This document shows positions 50,281-58,718 of a DNA stretch of 64,000 bases, piece after piece. The stretch lies in NCBI RefSeq assembly GCF_900111175.1, contig NZ_FOGI01000008.1, forward strand, positions 1 to 64,000. Reading direction: 5' to 3'. Below the pieces are notes generated by a model. The model did not search any database, was not told where the DNA came from, and saw only the letters and a list, made by a program, of their open reading frames with translations. The position numbers and the translations under genes are program-made. This DNA is from Actinokineospora terrae (GTDB taxonomy: Bacteria; Actinomycetota; Actinomycetes; Mycobacteriales; Pseudonocardiaceae). How positions within the stretch are numbered: the stretch's first letter is position 1; the number at the start of each line of letters is the position of its first letter.

Positions 50281-52290
50281 GTGTCCCGTCCAGCCCTGCC
50301 CGGCTACCCGTTCGCCGCGGTCGTCGGCCACGCCGACCTGCGGTTGTCCCTGCTGCTCAACGCGGTGCACCCCGGGATCGGCGGGGTGCTGGTGCGCGGC
50401 GAGAAGGGCACCGCGAAGTCGACCGTGGTGCGCGCGCTGGCCGCACTGCTGCCCGACGCCGAGGTGGTCGCGGGCTGCCGGTTCTCCTGCGCCCCCGCCG
50501 CACCCGACCCGGCCTGCCCGGACGGCCCGCACACCGCCCCCGAGTCCGACACCCGGCCCGCGCGGCTGGTGGAGCTCCCGGTCGGCGCGACCGAGGACCG
50601 GGTGATCGGCTCGCTCGACCTTGAGCGCGCGCTCACCGAGGGTGTCCGGGCGTACCAGCCGGGGTTGCTGGCGGCGGCACACCGGGGCGTGCTCTACGTC
50701 GACGAGGTCAACCTGCTGCACGACCACCTGGTCGACCTGCTGCTCGACGCGGCGGCGATGGGGCGGGCGCACGTGGAGCGCGAGGGCGTGTCGGTGTCGC
50801 ACGCGTCAGCGTTCCTGCTGGTCGGGACGATGAACCCGGAGGAGGGCGAGCTGCGGCCGCAGCTGCTGGACCGGTTCGGGCTGACCGTCGAGGTGCGGGC
50901 GGCGCGGGACGTGGACACGCGCACCGAGGTCATCCGGCGCAGGCTGGCCTACGAGGCGGACCCGGCTGGCTTCGCGGCGACGTGGTCCACTTCGGACGCC
51001 GAGCTGGCGACCCGGATCGTGGCCGCCCGCAAGGCGTTGCCGGAGGTCGTGCTGCCCGACTCCGAGCTGCGCCGGGTCGCCGCCGTGTGCGCCGCGTTCG
51101 ATGTGGACGGTATGCGGGCGGACCTGGTGGTGGCCCGCGCCTCCGTGGCGCACGCCGCGTGGCGGGGTGCCCTCGAGGTCGAGGAGATCGACGTCGAGGT
51201 GGCCGCCCGGCTCGCGTTGCCGCACCGCCGTCGCCGTGACCCGTTCGACGAGCCTGGCCTGGACCAGGAGCAGCTGTCGCAGGCGTTGCGCGACGCGGCC
51301 GAGGAAGCCGACCGCGACCCCGATGACACGCCGGATGGTGGCCCCGGCGGCGGTTCGCCGGAGCCCGAGTCCGGGCCTGAGCCGGATCAGGGCAGTGGCG
51401 AGTCACCGGGCAAACAGGACACCGAGGCGCCGCAGGGTGGTGACCGCTCGCAGGCGGCCGCCCGTCCGGACGAGGCGTTCCGGGCGCGGGTGCTGCAGAT
51501 CGACGGCGTCGGCGAGGGCGCGCCGGGCAGGCGTTCCCGGTCACGCGCCGGTGGGGGCCGGGCGTTGCGCGCGGCCCAGAACCAGGGCACCGGCATCCAC
51601 CTGGTCGGCACGCTCACCGCTGCCGCGCCGTTCCAGCAGACCCGGGGTCGTAGTGGCCCGGGATTGGTTGTGCGGTCCGGTGATGTGCGCCGGGCGGTAC
51701 GGGAGGGGCGTGAGTCCAACCTCGTGCTGTTCGCTGTGGACGCTTCGGGGTCGATGGCCGCGCGCAAGCGGATGTCCGCGGTGACCGGCGCGGTGATCTC
51801 GCTGCTGCGCGACGCCTACCAGCGGCGGGACAAGGTCGGGCTGATCACCTTCCGTGGTGGCGACGCCGAGTTGGCCCTGCCGCCCACTTCCTCGGTCGAG
51901 GCGGCGGTCGCTCGACTGCGCGACCTGCGGACCGGCGGGCGCACTCCCTTGGCGGATGGCCTTCTGCGCGCCCGCAAGACCCTTGAGGTCGAACGGATGC
52001 GTGACCCGCGCAGGCGAGCCCTGCTGGTGGTCGTCACCGATGGCCGCGCGACCGTGGCGGTGACCCGCAACGGCCGTTCGTCCCACGATGCCGTCACCGA
52101 CGCCTTGCGGGCCGCTTCCGCGATCGCCGCTGACGGTGTGGCCAGTGTGGTGGTCGACTGCGAGACCGGCCCTGTGCGCCTTGGTCTTGCCACGAAGCTG
52201 ACCACCGCGCTTGGCGCCACTGGTCTTCGCTTGGAAGAACTGTCCGCTGACGCCGTCGCGGGTGTCGTTCGCGCCGCCCGCGCGGCCTGA
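50281..52290 (+). CDS. ChlI/ChlD-type chelatase subunit (AAA + VWA fusion) for CobN
   Basis: 669 residues. The AAA part has Walker A GEKGTAKST (40-48), Walker B LYVDEVNLLHDH, and a Pro/Asp/Gly-rich acidic linker about 345-405. The VWA part has the MIDAS motif DASGSM near residue 490 and TDGRATVAV. This is the fused magnesium-chelatase-like subunit that actinobacteria use with CobN in place of separate CobS and CobT. GTG 50281 has GAGG seven bases upstream; GTG 50269 is less likely. It starts the operon with cobO and cobB. Confidence 0.88.
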   Translation: MSRPALPGYPFAAVVGHADLRLSLLLNAVHPGIGGVLVRGEKGTAKSTVVRALAALLPDAEVVAGCRFSCAPAAPDPACPDGPHTAPESDTRPARLVELPVGATEDRVIGSLDLERALTEGVRAYQPGLLAAAHRGVLYVDEVNLLHDHLVDLLLDAAAMGRAHVEREGVSVSHASAFLLVGTMNPEEGELRPQLLDRFGLTVEVRAARDVDTRTEVIRRRLAYEADPAGFAATWSTSDAELATRIVAARKALPEVVLPDSELRRVAAVCAAFDVDGMRADLVVARASVAHAAWRGALEVEEIDVEVAARLALPHRRRRDPFDEPGLDQEQLSQALRDAAEEADRDPDDTPDGGPGGGSPEPESGPEPDQGSGESPGKQDTEAPQGGDRSQAAARPDEAFRARVLQIDGVGEGAPGRRSRSRAGGGRALRAAQNQGTGIHLVGTLTAAAPFQQTRGRSGPGLVVRSGDVRRAVREGRESNLVLFAVDASGSMAARKRMSAVTGAVISLLRDAYQRRDKVGLITFRGGDAELALPPTSSVEAAVARLRDLRTGGRTPLADGLLRARKTLEVERMRDPRRRALLVVVTDGRATVAVTRNGRSSHDAVTDALRAASAIAADGVASVVVDCETGPVRLGLATKLTTALGATGLRLEELSADAVAGVVRAARAA

Positions 52291-52302
52291 GGGGGAACCG
52301 CC

Positions 52303-52917
52303 ATGCCACAGGGAAAACCGGCCGTCGTCCCCCGGGACGGGCTCACCACCCGGCAGCGCCGCAACCGCCCGCTCGTCGTCGTCCACACGGGAGAGATGAA
52401 GGGCAAGTCGACGGCGGCGTTCGGGCTCGCGTTGCGGGGCTGGAACCAGGGCTGGTCGATCGGGGTGTTCCAGTTCGTGAAGTCGGCCAAGTGGCGGGTC
52501 GGTGAGGAGTCCGCGTTCCTGGCGCTGGGGAAGGTGCACGAGCAGACCGGTGAGGGTGGTCCAGTGCAGTGGCACAAGATGGGCGCCGGGTGGTCGTGGT
52601 CGCGCAAGGCTGGATCCGAGGAGGACCACGCCGAGGCCGCGCGCGAGGGGTGGGCGGAGATCAGCCGGAGGCTGGCCGCCGAGCAGCACGACCTGTACGT
52701 GCTCGACGAGTTCACCTACCCGCTCAAGTGGGGCTGGATCGACACCGACGAGGTCGTGGCGACCCTGGCCCAGCGGCCGGGGCACCAGCACGTCGTCATC
52801 ACCGGTCGGGACGCGCCGCGGTCCCTTGTGGACGCGGCCGATCTGGTCACGCACATGACGAAGGTCAAGCACCCGATGGACGCGGGCCACAAGGGCCAGA
52901 AGGGCATCGAGTGGTAG
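52303..52917 (+). CDS. cobO: cob(I)yrinic acid a,c-diamide adenosyltransferase
   Basis: 204 residues of the CobA/CobO/BtuR type. The P-loop is GEMKGKST at 30-37, then GWSIGVFQFVK, and the typical C-terminal HPMDAGHKGQKGIEW. It transfers the adenosyl group from ATP to reduced cobalt. It starts 13 bases after the chelatase stop and overlaps the start of cobB by seven bases. Confidence 0.95.
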   Translation: MPQGKPAVVPRDGLTTRQRRNRPLVVVHTGEMKGKSTAAFGLALRGWNQGWSIGVFQFVKSAKWRVGEESAFLALGKVHEQTGEGGPVQWHKMGAGWSWSRKAGSEEDHAEAAREGWAEISRRLAAEQHDLYVLDEFTYPLKWGWIDTDEVVATLAQRPGHQHVVITGRDAPRSLVDAADLVTHMTKVKHPMDAGHKGQKGIEW

Positions 52918-54269
52918 CCCGCGTCGTCATCGCCGCTCCCGGGTCCGGGAGCGGCAAGACCACGGTGGCGACCGGGCTGATGGCGGCGCTGCGCGGGCGT
53001 GGGCACACCGTGGCGCCGTTCAAGGTCGGCCCCGACTACATCGATCCCGGCTACCACACGCTCGCCGCGGGTCGACCCGGCCGCAACCTCGACCCGGTGC
53101 TGGTCGGCACCCACCGGATCGGCCCCCTGTTCCGGCACGGCTCGGCGGGCGCGGACATCGCGGTCGTCGAGGGCGTCATGGGGCTGTTCGACGGCCGGGT
53201 GGGGCACCACGTCGAGGAAGGCGGGCTCGGGTCGACCGCGCACGTCGCCGGGTTGCTCGCGGCCCCGGTGCTGCTGGTGGTCGACGCGCGCGGGCAGAGC
53301 ACGAGCCTGGCCGCGCTGCTGCACGGGTTCCGGTCGTTCCGGCCCGGTGTGCGCATCGCCGGGGTGGTGCTCAACCAGGTCGGGTCGGACCGGCACGAGC
53401 AGGTGCTGCGCGAGGCGTGCGGCGAGGTCGGGCTGCCGGTGGTCGGGTCGGTCCGGCGCGCGGCCGAGGTCGACGTGCCGTCCCGGCACCTGGGGCTGGT
53501 GCCCGCCGCGGAGCACGGGTCGCCCGCGGTGCGCGCGGTGGCGGCGATGGCCGCGCTCATCGAGTCCTCTGTGGACATCGAGGCGGTGGTGCGGCTCGCG
53601 CGGACGGCCAGTCCGCTCGACGGTCCTGCGTGGTCGCCGTCCGACGAGGTCGCGGCCGTGTCGACCCGGCCGGTGGTGGCCGTGGCGGGCGGGCCCGCGT
53701 TCACCTTCGGCTACGCCGAGCACACCGAGCTGCTCCGCGCCGCCGGGGCCGATGTCGTCGTGGTCGACCCGCTGCGCGACGAACGCCTCCCCGAGCGCGC
53801 CGCCGCCCTGGTGCTCCCCGGCGGTTTCCCCGAGGCGCACGCGGAGGCGTTGTCCGCCAACGAACTCCTGCGCCACGACGTCGCCGCGTTCGCCCGCTCC
53901 GGCAAACCGGTCCACGCGGAGTGCGGCGGCCTGCTGTACCTGGCCAAGCACCTCGACGGCCACGCCATGTGCGGTGTGCTCGACGCCGAAGCCACCATGA
54001 CGCCGCGCCTGCTGCTCGGCTACCGCGACGCCGTCGCCACCGCGCCCTCGGTCCTGCACCAGGAGGGCGCCCGGGTCACCGGCCACGAGTTCCACCGCAC
54101 TCGCCTCACCCCCGCCCACGCCACCCGTCCCGCCTGGACCTGGCGCGACCACGAGGGCACCCCGCACGGCGAGGGCTTCACCACCCCCACCCTGCACGCC
54201 TCGTACCTGCACACCCACCCCGCGGGCACCCCGGACTCGATCACCAGGTTCGTCCGGGCGGCGACCTAG
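52911..54269 (+). CDS. cobB: cobyrinic / hydrogenobyrinic acid a,c-diamide synthase
   Basis: 452 residues from GTG 52911, inside cobO. The P-loop GSGSGKTT is at 11-18, followed by FKVGPDYIDPGYH and VEGVMGLFDG, signatures of the ATP-amidase domain. The C-terminal glutaminase-type part (HAECGGLLYL with the catalytic Cys and GHEFHR with the His) supplies the amide. It ends the riboswitch-controlled operon, and its stop overlaps the convergent DUF6114 gene by four bases. Confidence 0.94.
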   Translation: MVARVVIAAPGSGSGKTTVATGLMAALRGRGHTVAPFKVGPDYIDPGYHTLAAGRPGRNLDPVLVGTHRIGPLFRHGSAGADIAVVEGVMGLFDGRVGHHVEEGGLGSTAHVAGLLAAPVLLVVDARGQSTSLAALLHGFRSFRPGVRIAGVVLNQVGSDRHEQVLREACGEVGLPVVGSVRRAAEVDVPSRHLGLVPAAEHGSPAVRAVAAMAALIESSVDIEAVVRLARTASPLDGPAWSPSDEVAAVSTRPVVAVAGGPAFTFGYAEHTELLRAAGADVVVVDPLRDERLPERAAALVLPGGFPEAHAEALSANELLRHDVAAFARSGKPVHAECGGLLYLAKHLDGHAMCGVLDAEATMTPRLLLGYRDAVATAPSVLHQEGARVTGHEFHRTRLTPAHATRPAWTWRDHEGTPHGEGFTTPTLHASYLHTHPAGTPDSITRFVRAAT

Positions 54270-54658
54270 GCGGCGACGGCGTCCACGGGCTCGGGTGTCT
54301 TCTTGGGCTTGCGGGGTGCCCAGGAGGCGGCCATGGCGCCGCCGAGGATGCCGAGGAGGGAGCCGAGGAAGAAGCCGCCGAGGTTGGTCAGCGGGAAGGC
54401 GGCGACCGAGACCAGCACCGCGATCAGCCCGGCGATGACCCTGGTCGGCGGGCTGAACCACAGGCTCAGCGCCAGCACCGCCATGATCGAGCCGAGCAGC
54501 AGCCCGGACACGCCCGCGATGCCGCTGGCCACCAGAACCTTGATCGGCGCGAGCGGCAGCACGAAGATCGGGACGGCGCCCAGCAGGACGAACAGGCCGC
54601 CCCAGAACGGGCGGGTGCGCCGCCAACCGGTGAACGAGCGCCAGAGCCTGCCGACCAC
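54266..54658 (-). CDS. DUF6114-family membrane protein
   Basis: 130 residues with four predicted helices (FWGGLFVLLGAVPIFVLP, IKVLVASGIAGVSGLLLGS, VLALSLWFS, VIAGLIAVLVSVAAF). A basic C-terminus (APRKPKKTPEP) follows. Actinobacterial genomes often encode this family next to DUF6230, as here. GTG 54658 has AGGAGG six bases upstream. Function is unknown. Confidence 0.85.
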   Translation of the reverse strand: MVGRLWRSFTGWRRTRPFWGGLFVLLGAVPIFVLPLAPIKVLVASGIAGVSGLLLGSIMAVLALSLWFSPPTRVIAGLIAVLVSVAAFPLTNLGGFFLGSLLGILGGAMAASWAPRKPKKTPEPVDAVAA

Positions 54659-54717
54659 GATGGCCTCCTGGAGAAGTGGTGGCCCGGCGGCGGGGCGCGC
54701 CGCCGGGCCGAGGGGGA

Positions 54718-55332
54718 TCAGCAGCCCGCGGCGCCGGGGACGATGCTGAGGGACAGGTTGTCGAGCTTGAAGCTGCCCGCGATCTGCGCCGAGAGGGCGT
54801 CGGCGCGCAGGTTGCCGATGGTCGCGGTGTCGGCCTGGAGGCCGAAGTCGCCCGCGCCCTTGCGGACCTCCGCCGGGCCCTTGCTCAGCGCGTTGCCGGC
54901 CACGCCGAGGTCGAGGCCGGTGAACACGCCGTTGCCGCTGAGGTTCTTGGCGTCGAGCAGCAGGTTGGACGCCTGCAGCTCCTTGGTCGCCGGGTCGGTG
55001 TCGCCCGCGGTGATCTTGAAGGTCACCTGGCCGACGATCGGCACGGTCGGGATCGCGCCCGCGCACAGGCCGCTGAGCTGCGCCGAGCTGAACCCGGCGT
55101 AGGCCACACCCTGGTTGCCCGCGTTGTAGACGGTGCCCGCGAACCCGTCGCCCGCCACGCTCTGCGACGTCAGCGTGATCGGCACCCCCGACACCGCGAA
55201 CGAGGCGGCGAGCAGCCCCTGGGCCATCGCGGCGGTGATCGCGGCGATGGCACCGAGAGCGGGGACGCCGACCAGGGCCGTGCGGCCCCACCGGGTCCGG
55301 CCCCGCTTGGCGGTCGTGTCTTCCTCTGTCAT
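54718..55332 (-). CDS. DUF6230-family secreted protein
   Basis: 204 residues. A cytoplasmic Arg-rich leader (AKRGRTRWGRTALVG) precedes one membrane or signal segment (PALGAIAAITAAMAQGLLAAS). The rest is a beta-rich external domain (FAVSGVPITLTSQSVAGDGFAGT, core SVAGDGFAG; two mature Cys near 90 and 204). It is probably attached to or secreted across the membrane. Its ATG follows the GTAAC-rich intergenic region, and the DUF6114 gene is 59 bp downstream on the same strand, a conserved pairing. Confidence 0.85.
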   Translation of the reverse strand: MTEEDTTAKRGRTRWGRTALVGVPALGAIAAITAAMAQGLLAASFAVSGVPITLTSQSVAGDGFAGTVYNAGNQGVAYAGFSSAQLSGLCAGAIPTVPIVGQVTFKITAGDTDPATKELQASNLLLDAKNLSGNGVFTGLDLGVAGNALSKGPAEVRKGAGDFGLQADTATIGNLRADALSAQIAGSFKLDNLSLSIVPGAAGC

Positions 55333-55584
55333 AGGACGCGAGCCTCCCTAGGTCGTCCGGCCGAGCGCCGTGTGCGCCGACCGCCCCCGGCGCAGGCCGA
55401 CCGCGGCCGGGCATCCGCCACCCGCGTTCGTCGTGAGCGAACGCCCAGGTGGGGGCTGCCGCGCGCCGTGCCGCGGCCGGGGATCGGGTACGCCGTGTTG
55501 CGTGGGTGGGCAGATGGTGCCCGGGTGTGCGCCAGCCCACAAGCACCCGTCCGAGCCGCTCCGGGGCCGCTCCGGGCGCGTTGT

Positions 55585-55606
55585 GTAACGGCGGGTAACA
55601 GGTAAC
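55585..55606. promoter_or_regulatory. GTAAC repeats in the divergent region
   Basis: GTAAC at 55585, 55595 and 55602, the first two 10 bp apart. This spacing is like the GTNAC half-sites of MtrA/AfsQ1/GlnR-type regulators. They lie between the DUF6230 gene and signal peptidase. Confidence 0.45.
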
Positions 55607-55619
55607 GTGACGCACGTTA
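55603..55619. promoter_or_regulatory. 17-bp palindrome TAACGTG ACG CACGTTA
   Basis: A perfect inverted repeat with a 3-bp centre, overlapping the third GTAAC copy. It is the most symmetric part of the 507-bp divergent gap (55333-55839), which otherwise has no gene. A dimeric regulator could bind here. Confidence 0.5.
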
Positions 55620-55710
55620 GCGACCACCCGCAATCTGACTCCGAATCGACACCGAGCGTGGTCGACACCGCACGGAGATGAGTCGCTTTCGCCTTCTACG
55701 GGCACCCAGA

Positions 55711-55732
55711 GTTACCTTTGACCACAGGTAAC
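55711..55732. promoter_or_regulatory. inverted repeat GTTACCT/AGGTAAC
   Basis: GTTACCT (55711-55717) and AGGTAAC (55726-55732) with an 8-bp centre, followed by another GTTAC. It lies 108 bp before the signal peptidase start and may share its regulator with the GTAAC cluster at 55.6 kb. Confidence 0.45.
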
Positions 55733-55839
55733 AGTTACGCAACATCGCAGTATCCGGGTGTTCACCTGGGCCGCCCGGCGGGGTTTCGTTACCGCCGACC
55801 GGCCGAACCAGCGGCCGGGCCGGACGACAGGAGAGCCGC

Positions 55840-56433
55840 GTGCCCGAGGACGCCAAAGTCCGGCCGCGCTGGGCGAGGGCGGTGGCGGTCACGCTCTGCG
55901 TCGTGGTCGTGCTGGCCGCCGCGGTAGCCGGGCTGGGGTACGCCCTGTCGATGCGGGTCGACGGCCGCAGCATGGCGCCGACACTGGCCGATGGCGAGCA
56001 GGTCTTGACCAACCCGTTCAGCGGCGACTACTCCCCCGGACGGCTCGACGTCGTGGTGCTGTCTCCGCCGGGCCGCGACGCGCCGGTGGTCAAGCGGGTC
56101 ATCGGGGTGCCGGGTGATCACGTGCGGATGACCGGCGGGCGGGTTCTCGTGCGGCCGGGCGGCACCGGCCCGTGGCTGGAGGTCGTGACCGGCGCGGATG
56201 ACCCGTGGGGCCGTCCGCCGCGGGAGTGCTGCGAGACGAGCGGACGCGGCGGGGTCGACGCGGAGGTGACCGTCCCAACCGGACAGTACTGGGTCATCGG
56301 GGACAACCCGGCGGTGTCCGAGGACTCCCGCGAGTACGGGTGGGCGCCTGCCGACCGGATCAAGGCCCGGCTCTGGCTGCACCTCTGGCCACCGGCCCCA
56401 GTGGACACCAAGCCGGAGTTGCGACCGGTGTGA
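55840..56433 (+). CDS. lepB: signal peptidase I
   Basis: 197 residues, short and with one membrane helix at about 15-35. Catalytic Ser44 is in DGRSMAPTL and Lys85 in PVVKRVIGVPGD. Box E appears as GDNPAVSEDSREYG. It cleaves Sec and Tat signal peptides on the outer face of the membrane. GTG 55840 has GGAGAG nine bases upstream. It is followed by a strong hairpin. Its divergent partner is a secreted DUF6230 protein, which could be a substrate, but this is not shown. Confidence 0.92.
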   Translation: MPEDAKVRPRWARAVAVTLCVVVVLAAAVAGLGYALSMRVDGRSMAPTLADGEQVLTNPFSGDYSPGRLDVVVLSPPGRDAPVVKRVIGVPGDHVRMTGGRVLVRPGGTGPWLEVVTGADDPWGRPPRECCETSGRGGVDAEVTVPTGQYWVIGDNPAVSEDSREYGWAPADRIKARLWLHLWPPAPVDTKPELRPV

Positions 56434-56437
56434 AAAC

Positions 56438-56480
56438 GACTCCGGCCCCACCCTCCACAGTGGAGAGCGGGGCCGGAGTC
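56438..56480. terminator. hairpin between lepB and cbtA
   Basis: GACTCCGGCCCC and GGGGCCGGAGTC form a perfect 12-bp stem. The loop contains a further small stem, CTCCA/TGGAG. It separates two convergent genes and can end both. Confidence 0.85.
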
Positions 56481-56489
56481 GGGTCTGTT

Positions 56490-57296
56490 CTACGCCACGC
56501 GGGTTCGGGTGAGCCCGCGCTGCAGCAGTGCGGCGAAGGTGATGCCGATGCCCGCCCACAGCACCGCGGAGGTGCCGAGGGAGGCGATCCGGAACTCCCA
56601 CAGCAACCAGCCGGGGAACCCGTCCGGCACCTCCTGGAAGGACGGCAGCAGCTTGGCGATCACGGTCACCACGACCGCGTAGCCGACGCCACCGACCACA
56701 GTGGACCACCAGCCGCCCAGCCTCGGCGCCAGCGCCCGCGCGGTGGCCACCGCGGCCACCAGCAGCGCCAGCGAGATGGCGATCATCCCGAAGTACAGCC
56801 CGGTGCGGTCGCCGATGGTGTCCGGGTTGCCGACGGCGGGCGGGTTGGCCGGGTAGGTCAGGAACGGCACCAGCACGACCGCCAGGTAGCCGAGACCGGC
56901 CACCGCGAGCGAGGTGGCCCGCGGGCTCAGCGAGCCGACCCGGCCGTAGGCGAACGCGAAGGCCAGGCTGAACAGCCCACCGAGGCCGAGGCCGTAGGCG
57001 ACGGCGCCGATGCCGAGGCCACCGGTGGACTGGAAGGCGCGCGAGACGACCTCTTCCTCCGCCGGTTCCGCGCCGTGGCCGTGCTCGCCCTGGGTCGCGT
57101 GGTCGTCACCGTGCGAGTGGCCCGCCCCGGCTTCCTCGATGGCGATGGCGGCGTCCACCGAGGGCTCGCCGAACGCGGAGGCGAACCCGAACGCCAGCAG
57201 CCCGCCGATCAGACCCGCGAGCAGGCCCCAGACCAGCAGGGAGCGGACGGTCAGGGTGGCGGACGCCGGTGGTGCGTCGGTCTCGGTCAGTGGCAC
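56490..57296 (-). CDS. cbtA: cobalt transporter subunit CbtA
   Basis: 268 residues with about six helices. An N-terminal external loop is His-rich (GHSHGDDH, GEHGHG), a metal-capture region. Helices follow from LLVWGLLAGLIGGLLAFGF on to the C-terminal SAVLWAGIGITFAALL. CbtA/CbtB pairs are predicted cobalt uptake systems usually found under B12 riboswitches, as here. GTG 57296 overlaps the cbtB stop by 10 bases. Confidence 0.9.
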   Translation of the reverse strand: MPLTETDAPPASATLTVRSLLVWGLLAGLIGGLLAFGFASAFGEPSVDAAIAIEEAGAGHSHGDDHATQGEHGHGAEPAEEEVVSRAFQSTGGLGIGAVAYGLGLGGLFSLAFAFAYGRVGSLSPRATSLAVAGLGYLAVVLVPFLTYPANPPAVGNPDTIGDRTGLYFGMIAISLALLVAAVATARALAPRLGGWWSTVVGGVGYAVVVTVIAKLLPSFQEVPDGFPGWLLWEFRIASLGTSAVLWAGIGITFAALLQRGLTRTRVA

Positions 57297-57499
57297 GGGA
57301 AGCCCAGCAGGTGCCGCGCGTCGTGGACCAGCTCGTGGACCGCGGTCCCCTCGAAGACCGCGAGGGCGCCCTGCTCGGCGCCGACGAAGTAGAGGGCGAT
57401 CAGCGAGATGATCCCGGCGAACACGGCGTACGGCAGGATCTGCCGCACCGGGATGGCGGGGACGGGCAGAGCGGTGGGGATGGCAGCGGCTACCGCCAT
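57287..57499 (-). CDS. cbtB: cobalt transporter subunit CbtB
   Basis: 70 residues, one helix (ILPYAVFAGIISLIALYFVG) and the CbtB signature HELVHDARHLLGFPCH at the C-terminus, where His residues and Cys may bind cobalt. It is first in the operon, downstream of a cobalamin riboswitch. ATG 57499 has GAGGAGG seven bases upstream. Confidence 0.92.
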   Translation of the reverse strand: MAVAAAIPTALPVPAIPVRQILPYAVFAGIISLIALYFVGAEQGALAVFEGTAVHELVHDARHLLGFPCH

Positions 57500-57552
57500 G
57501 GCGAACCTCCTCGGGGCTTCACGCGGCCCAGTGGGTGGAACGGTCGACGGCG

Positions 57553-57640
57553 AAGGGTCTGACTGCGGGTCCGGCCTGGGGGCTGGTCCCGGTCACAGTG
57601 GCGCGGCCGTGCCGGAGTCGCACCGGCTTCCTTCTACCAT
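57553..57640 (-). promoter_or_regulatory. cobalamin riboswitch before cbtBA
   Basis: On the minus strand: GGAAGCCGGTGCGACTCCGG, then CGGCCGCGCCACTGTGACCGGGACC, and CGCAGTCAGACCC as the B12-box-like end. It is shorter than the two at 41.5 and 50.1 kb. It should control cobalt uptake in step with synthesis. Confidence 0.9.
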
Positions 57641-57724
57641 CATGGTCGATTCGGCAACGTAGGTCAGCGCAAGAGGCGGTGTCAACGCGGTCGTCGGCCG
57701 TCTCGGGGTTCTGGTGGGTGGGAT

Positions 57725-58288
57725 ATGTCATCGCTGCGGGTCGTGCTGGTCAGCCACGGTGCGACGGAGGCGACGCGGCGGGCGGGGTTCCCGCTCGACG
57801 AACCGTTGCTGCGCACCGCCGTCGAGGACCCCGGGCCCGGGTTCGGGCGGGTCGACGCGGCCCTGTGCGGGCCGTCGCTGCGGTGCGCGCAAACCGCCGC
57901 GGTGCTCGGCATCGATGCCGAACCGGACGAGCGGCTGCGCGACCTCGACCACGGCGACTGGAGCGGCCGCACCCTCGACGAGGTCGCCGTGGCCGACCCG
58001 GCGGGCATGGCGCGCTGGCTCACCGATCCCGAGTCGGCCCCGCACGGCGGCGAGTCGGTCGCCGACCTCGCCCGGCGGGTCGGCGGCTGGCTCGACGACC
58101 GGTCGCTGGAGCTCGCCCGCACCGTCGCGGTGACCCACCCGGCGGTCATCCGGGCCGCGATCGGGCACGCGCTCGGGGCCGGTCCCGCCGCGTTCTGGCG
58201 GGTCGACATCGCGCCGTTGTCGCGCACCACGCTGCGTGGCGGACCCGGTCGCTGGACACTGCGCTGGATTGTCCCCGGCACCGGCTGA
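57725..58288 (+). CDS. histidine-phosphatase-like protein with altered RHG motif
   Basis: 187 residues of the phosphoglycerate-mutase-like fold. The usual RHG is replaced by SHG in VVLVSHGATEATR. The rest of the pattern is kept: HGGESVADLARRV, and AVTHPAVIRAAIG with the second catalytic His. Without the Arg the phosphate pocket is weakened. It could be alpha-ribazole phosphatase-like (CobC), given the cbtB/riboswitch neighbour, or be an unrelated regulatory paralogue. ATG 57725 lies 5 bases after GGGAT. It ends in a hairpin. Confidence 0.8.
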   Translation: MSSLRVVLVSHGATEATRRAGFPLDEPLLRTAVEDPGPGFGRVDAALCGPSLRCAQTAAVLGIDAEPDERLRDLDHGDWSGRTLDEVAVADPAGMARWLTDPESAPHGGESVADLARRVGGWLDDRSLELARTVAVTHPAVIRAAIGHALGAGPAAFWRVDIAPLSRTTLRGGPGRWTLRWIVPGTG

Positions 58289-58291
58289 GTC

Positions 58292-58330
58292 GCCTTTCCC
58301 GCAATGCGCCCGGCCATTGTGGGAAAAGGC
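58292..58330 (+). terminator. hairpin after the phosphatase-like gene
   Basis: GCCTTTCCCGCAATG and CATTGTGGGAAAAGGC pair with one bulge and one mismatch. It starts three bases after the stop. Confidence 0.7.
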
Positions 58331-58718
58331 ATCGGCGTGAATCGCCTGCGCCATTTGGGCCGAACAGGCCATCAGTCCCGCGTATCGGCGGTGACCCAGC
58401 GACACCACCGGCTGCGCCGTCCGTGGCCCCGCTCCGTCCCCCACGGGCGCGCTGACCGCACCTCGGGTCGCGACCGCGCTACCGAAGGTGATCGCGGCCA
58501 TAAGGTCACCAACCGTGTCGAGCACCCGAGAGGCGGCAACATCACTGGTCAATTCGGGGGCATCGACGCGACGCCCTTGCGCGGTGCGGCTATCTCGTGG
58601 ACGCTCAACGCACCGATCACACCCGAGGATTTCCCCGGCGCGCCGCCGCGCGGGCGCCACCGGGCTCGTGATCAGGCGCACACGACCGGGACGGGCGCGC
58701 GGAGAGAGCGGTGACGCC
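58331..58718. other. 388-bp leader before the GAF kinase gene
   Basis: No gene is supported. An ATG at 58488 opens the kinase frame early but the added residues are low-complexity Arg/Ser. The stretch likely holds the kinase promoter. TTGGGCCGAACAGGCCATC near 58355 has weak dyad symmetry. Confidence 0.4.

Noticed and set aside
58351..58375. DevR-box-like site TTGGGCCGAACAGGCCATC before the GAF kinase
   Set aside because: Symmetry is weak and the central GACT...AGTC core of the DevR box is missing; a scan with a matrix would be needed.
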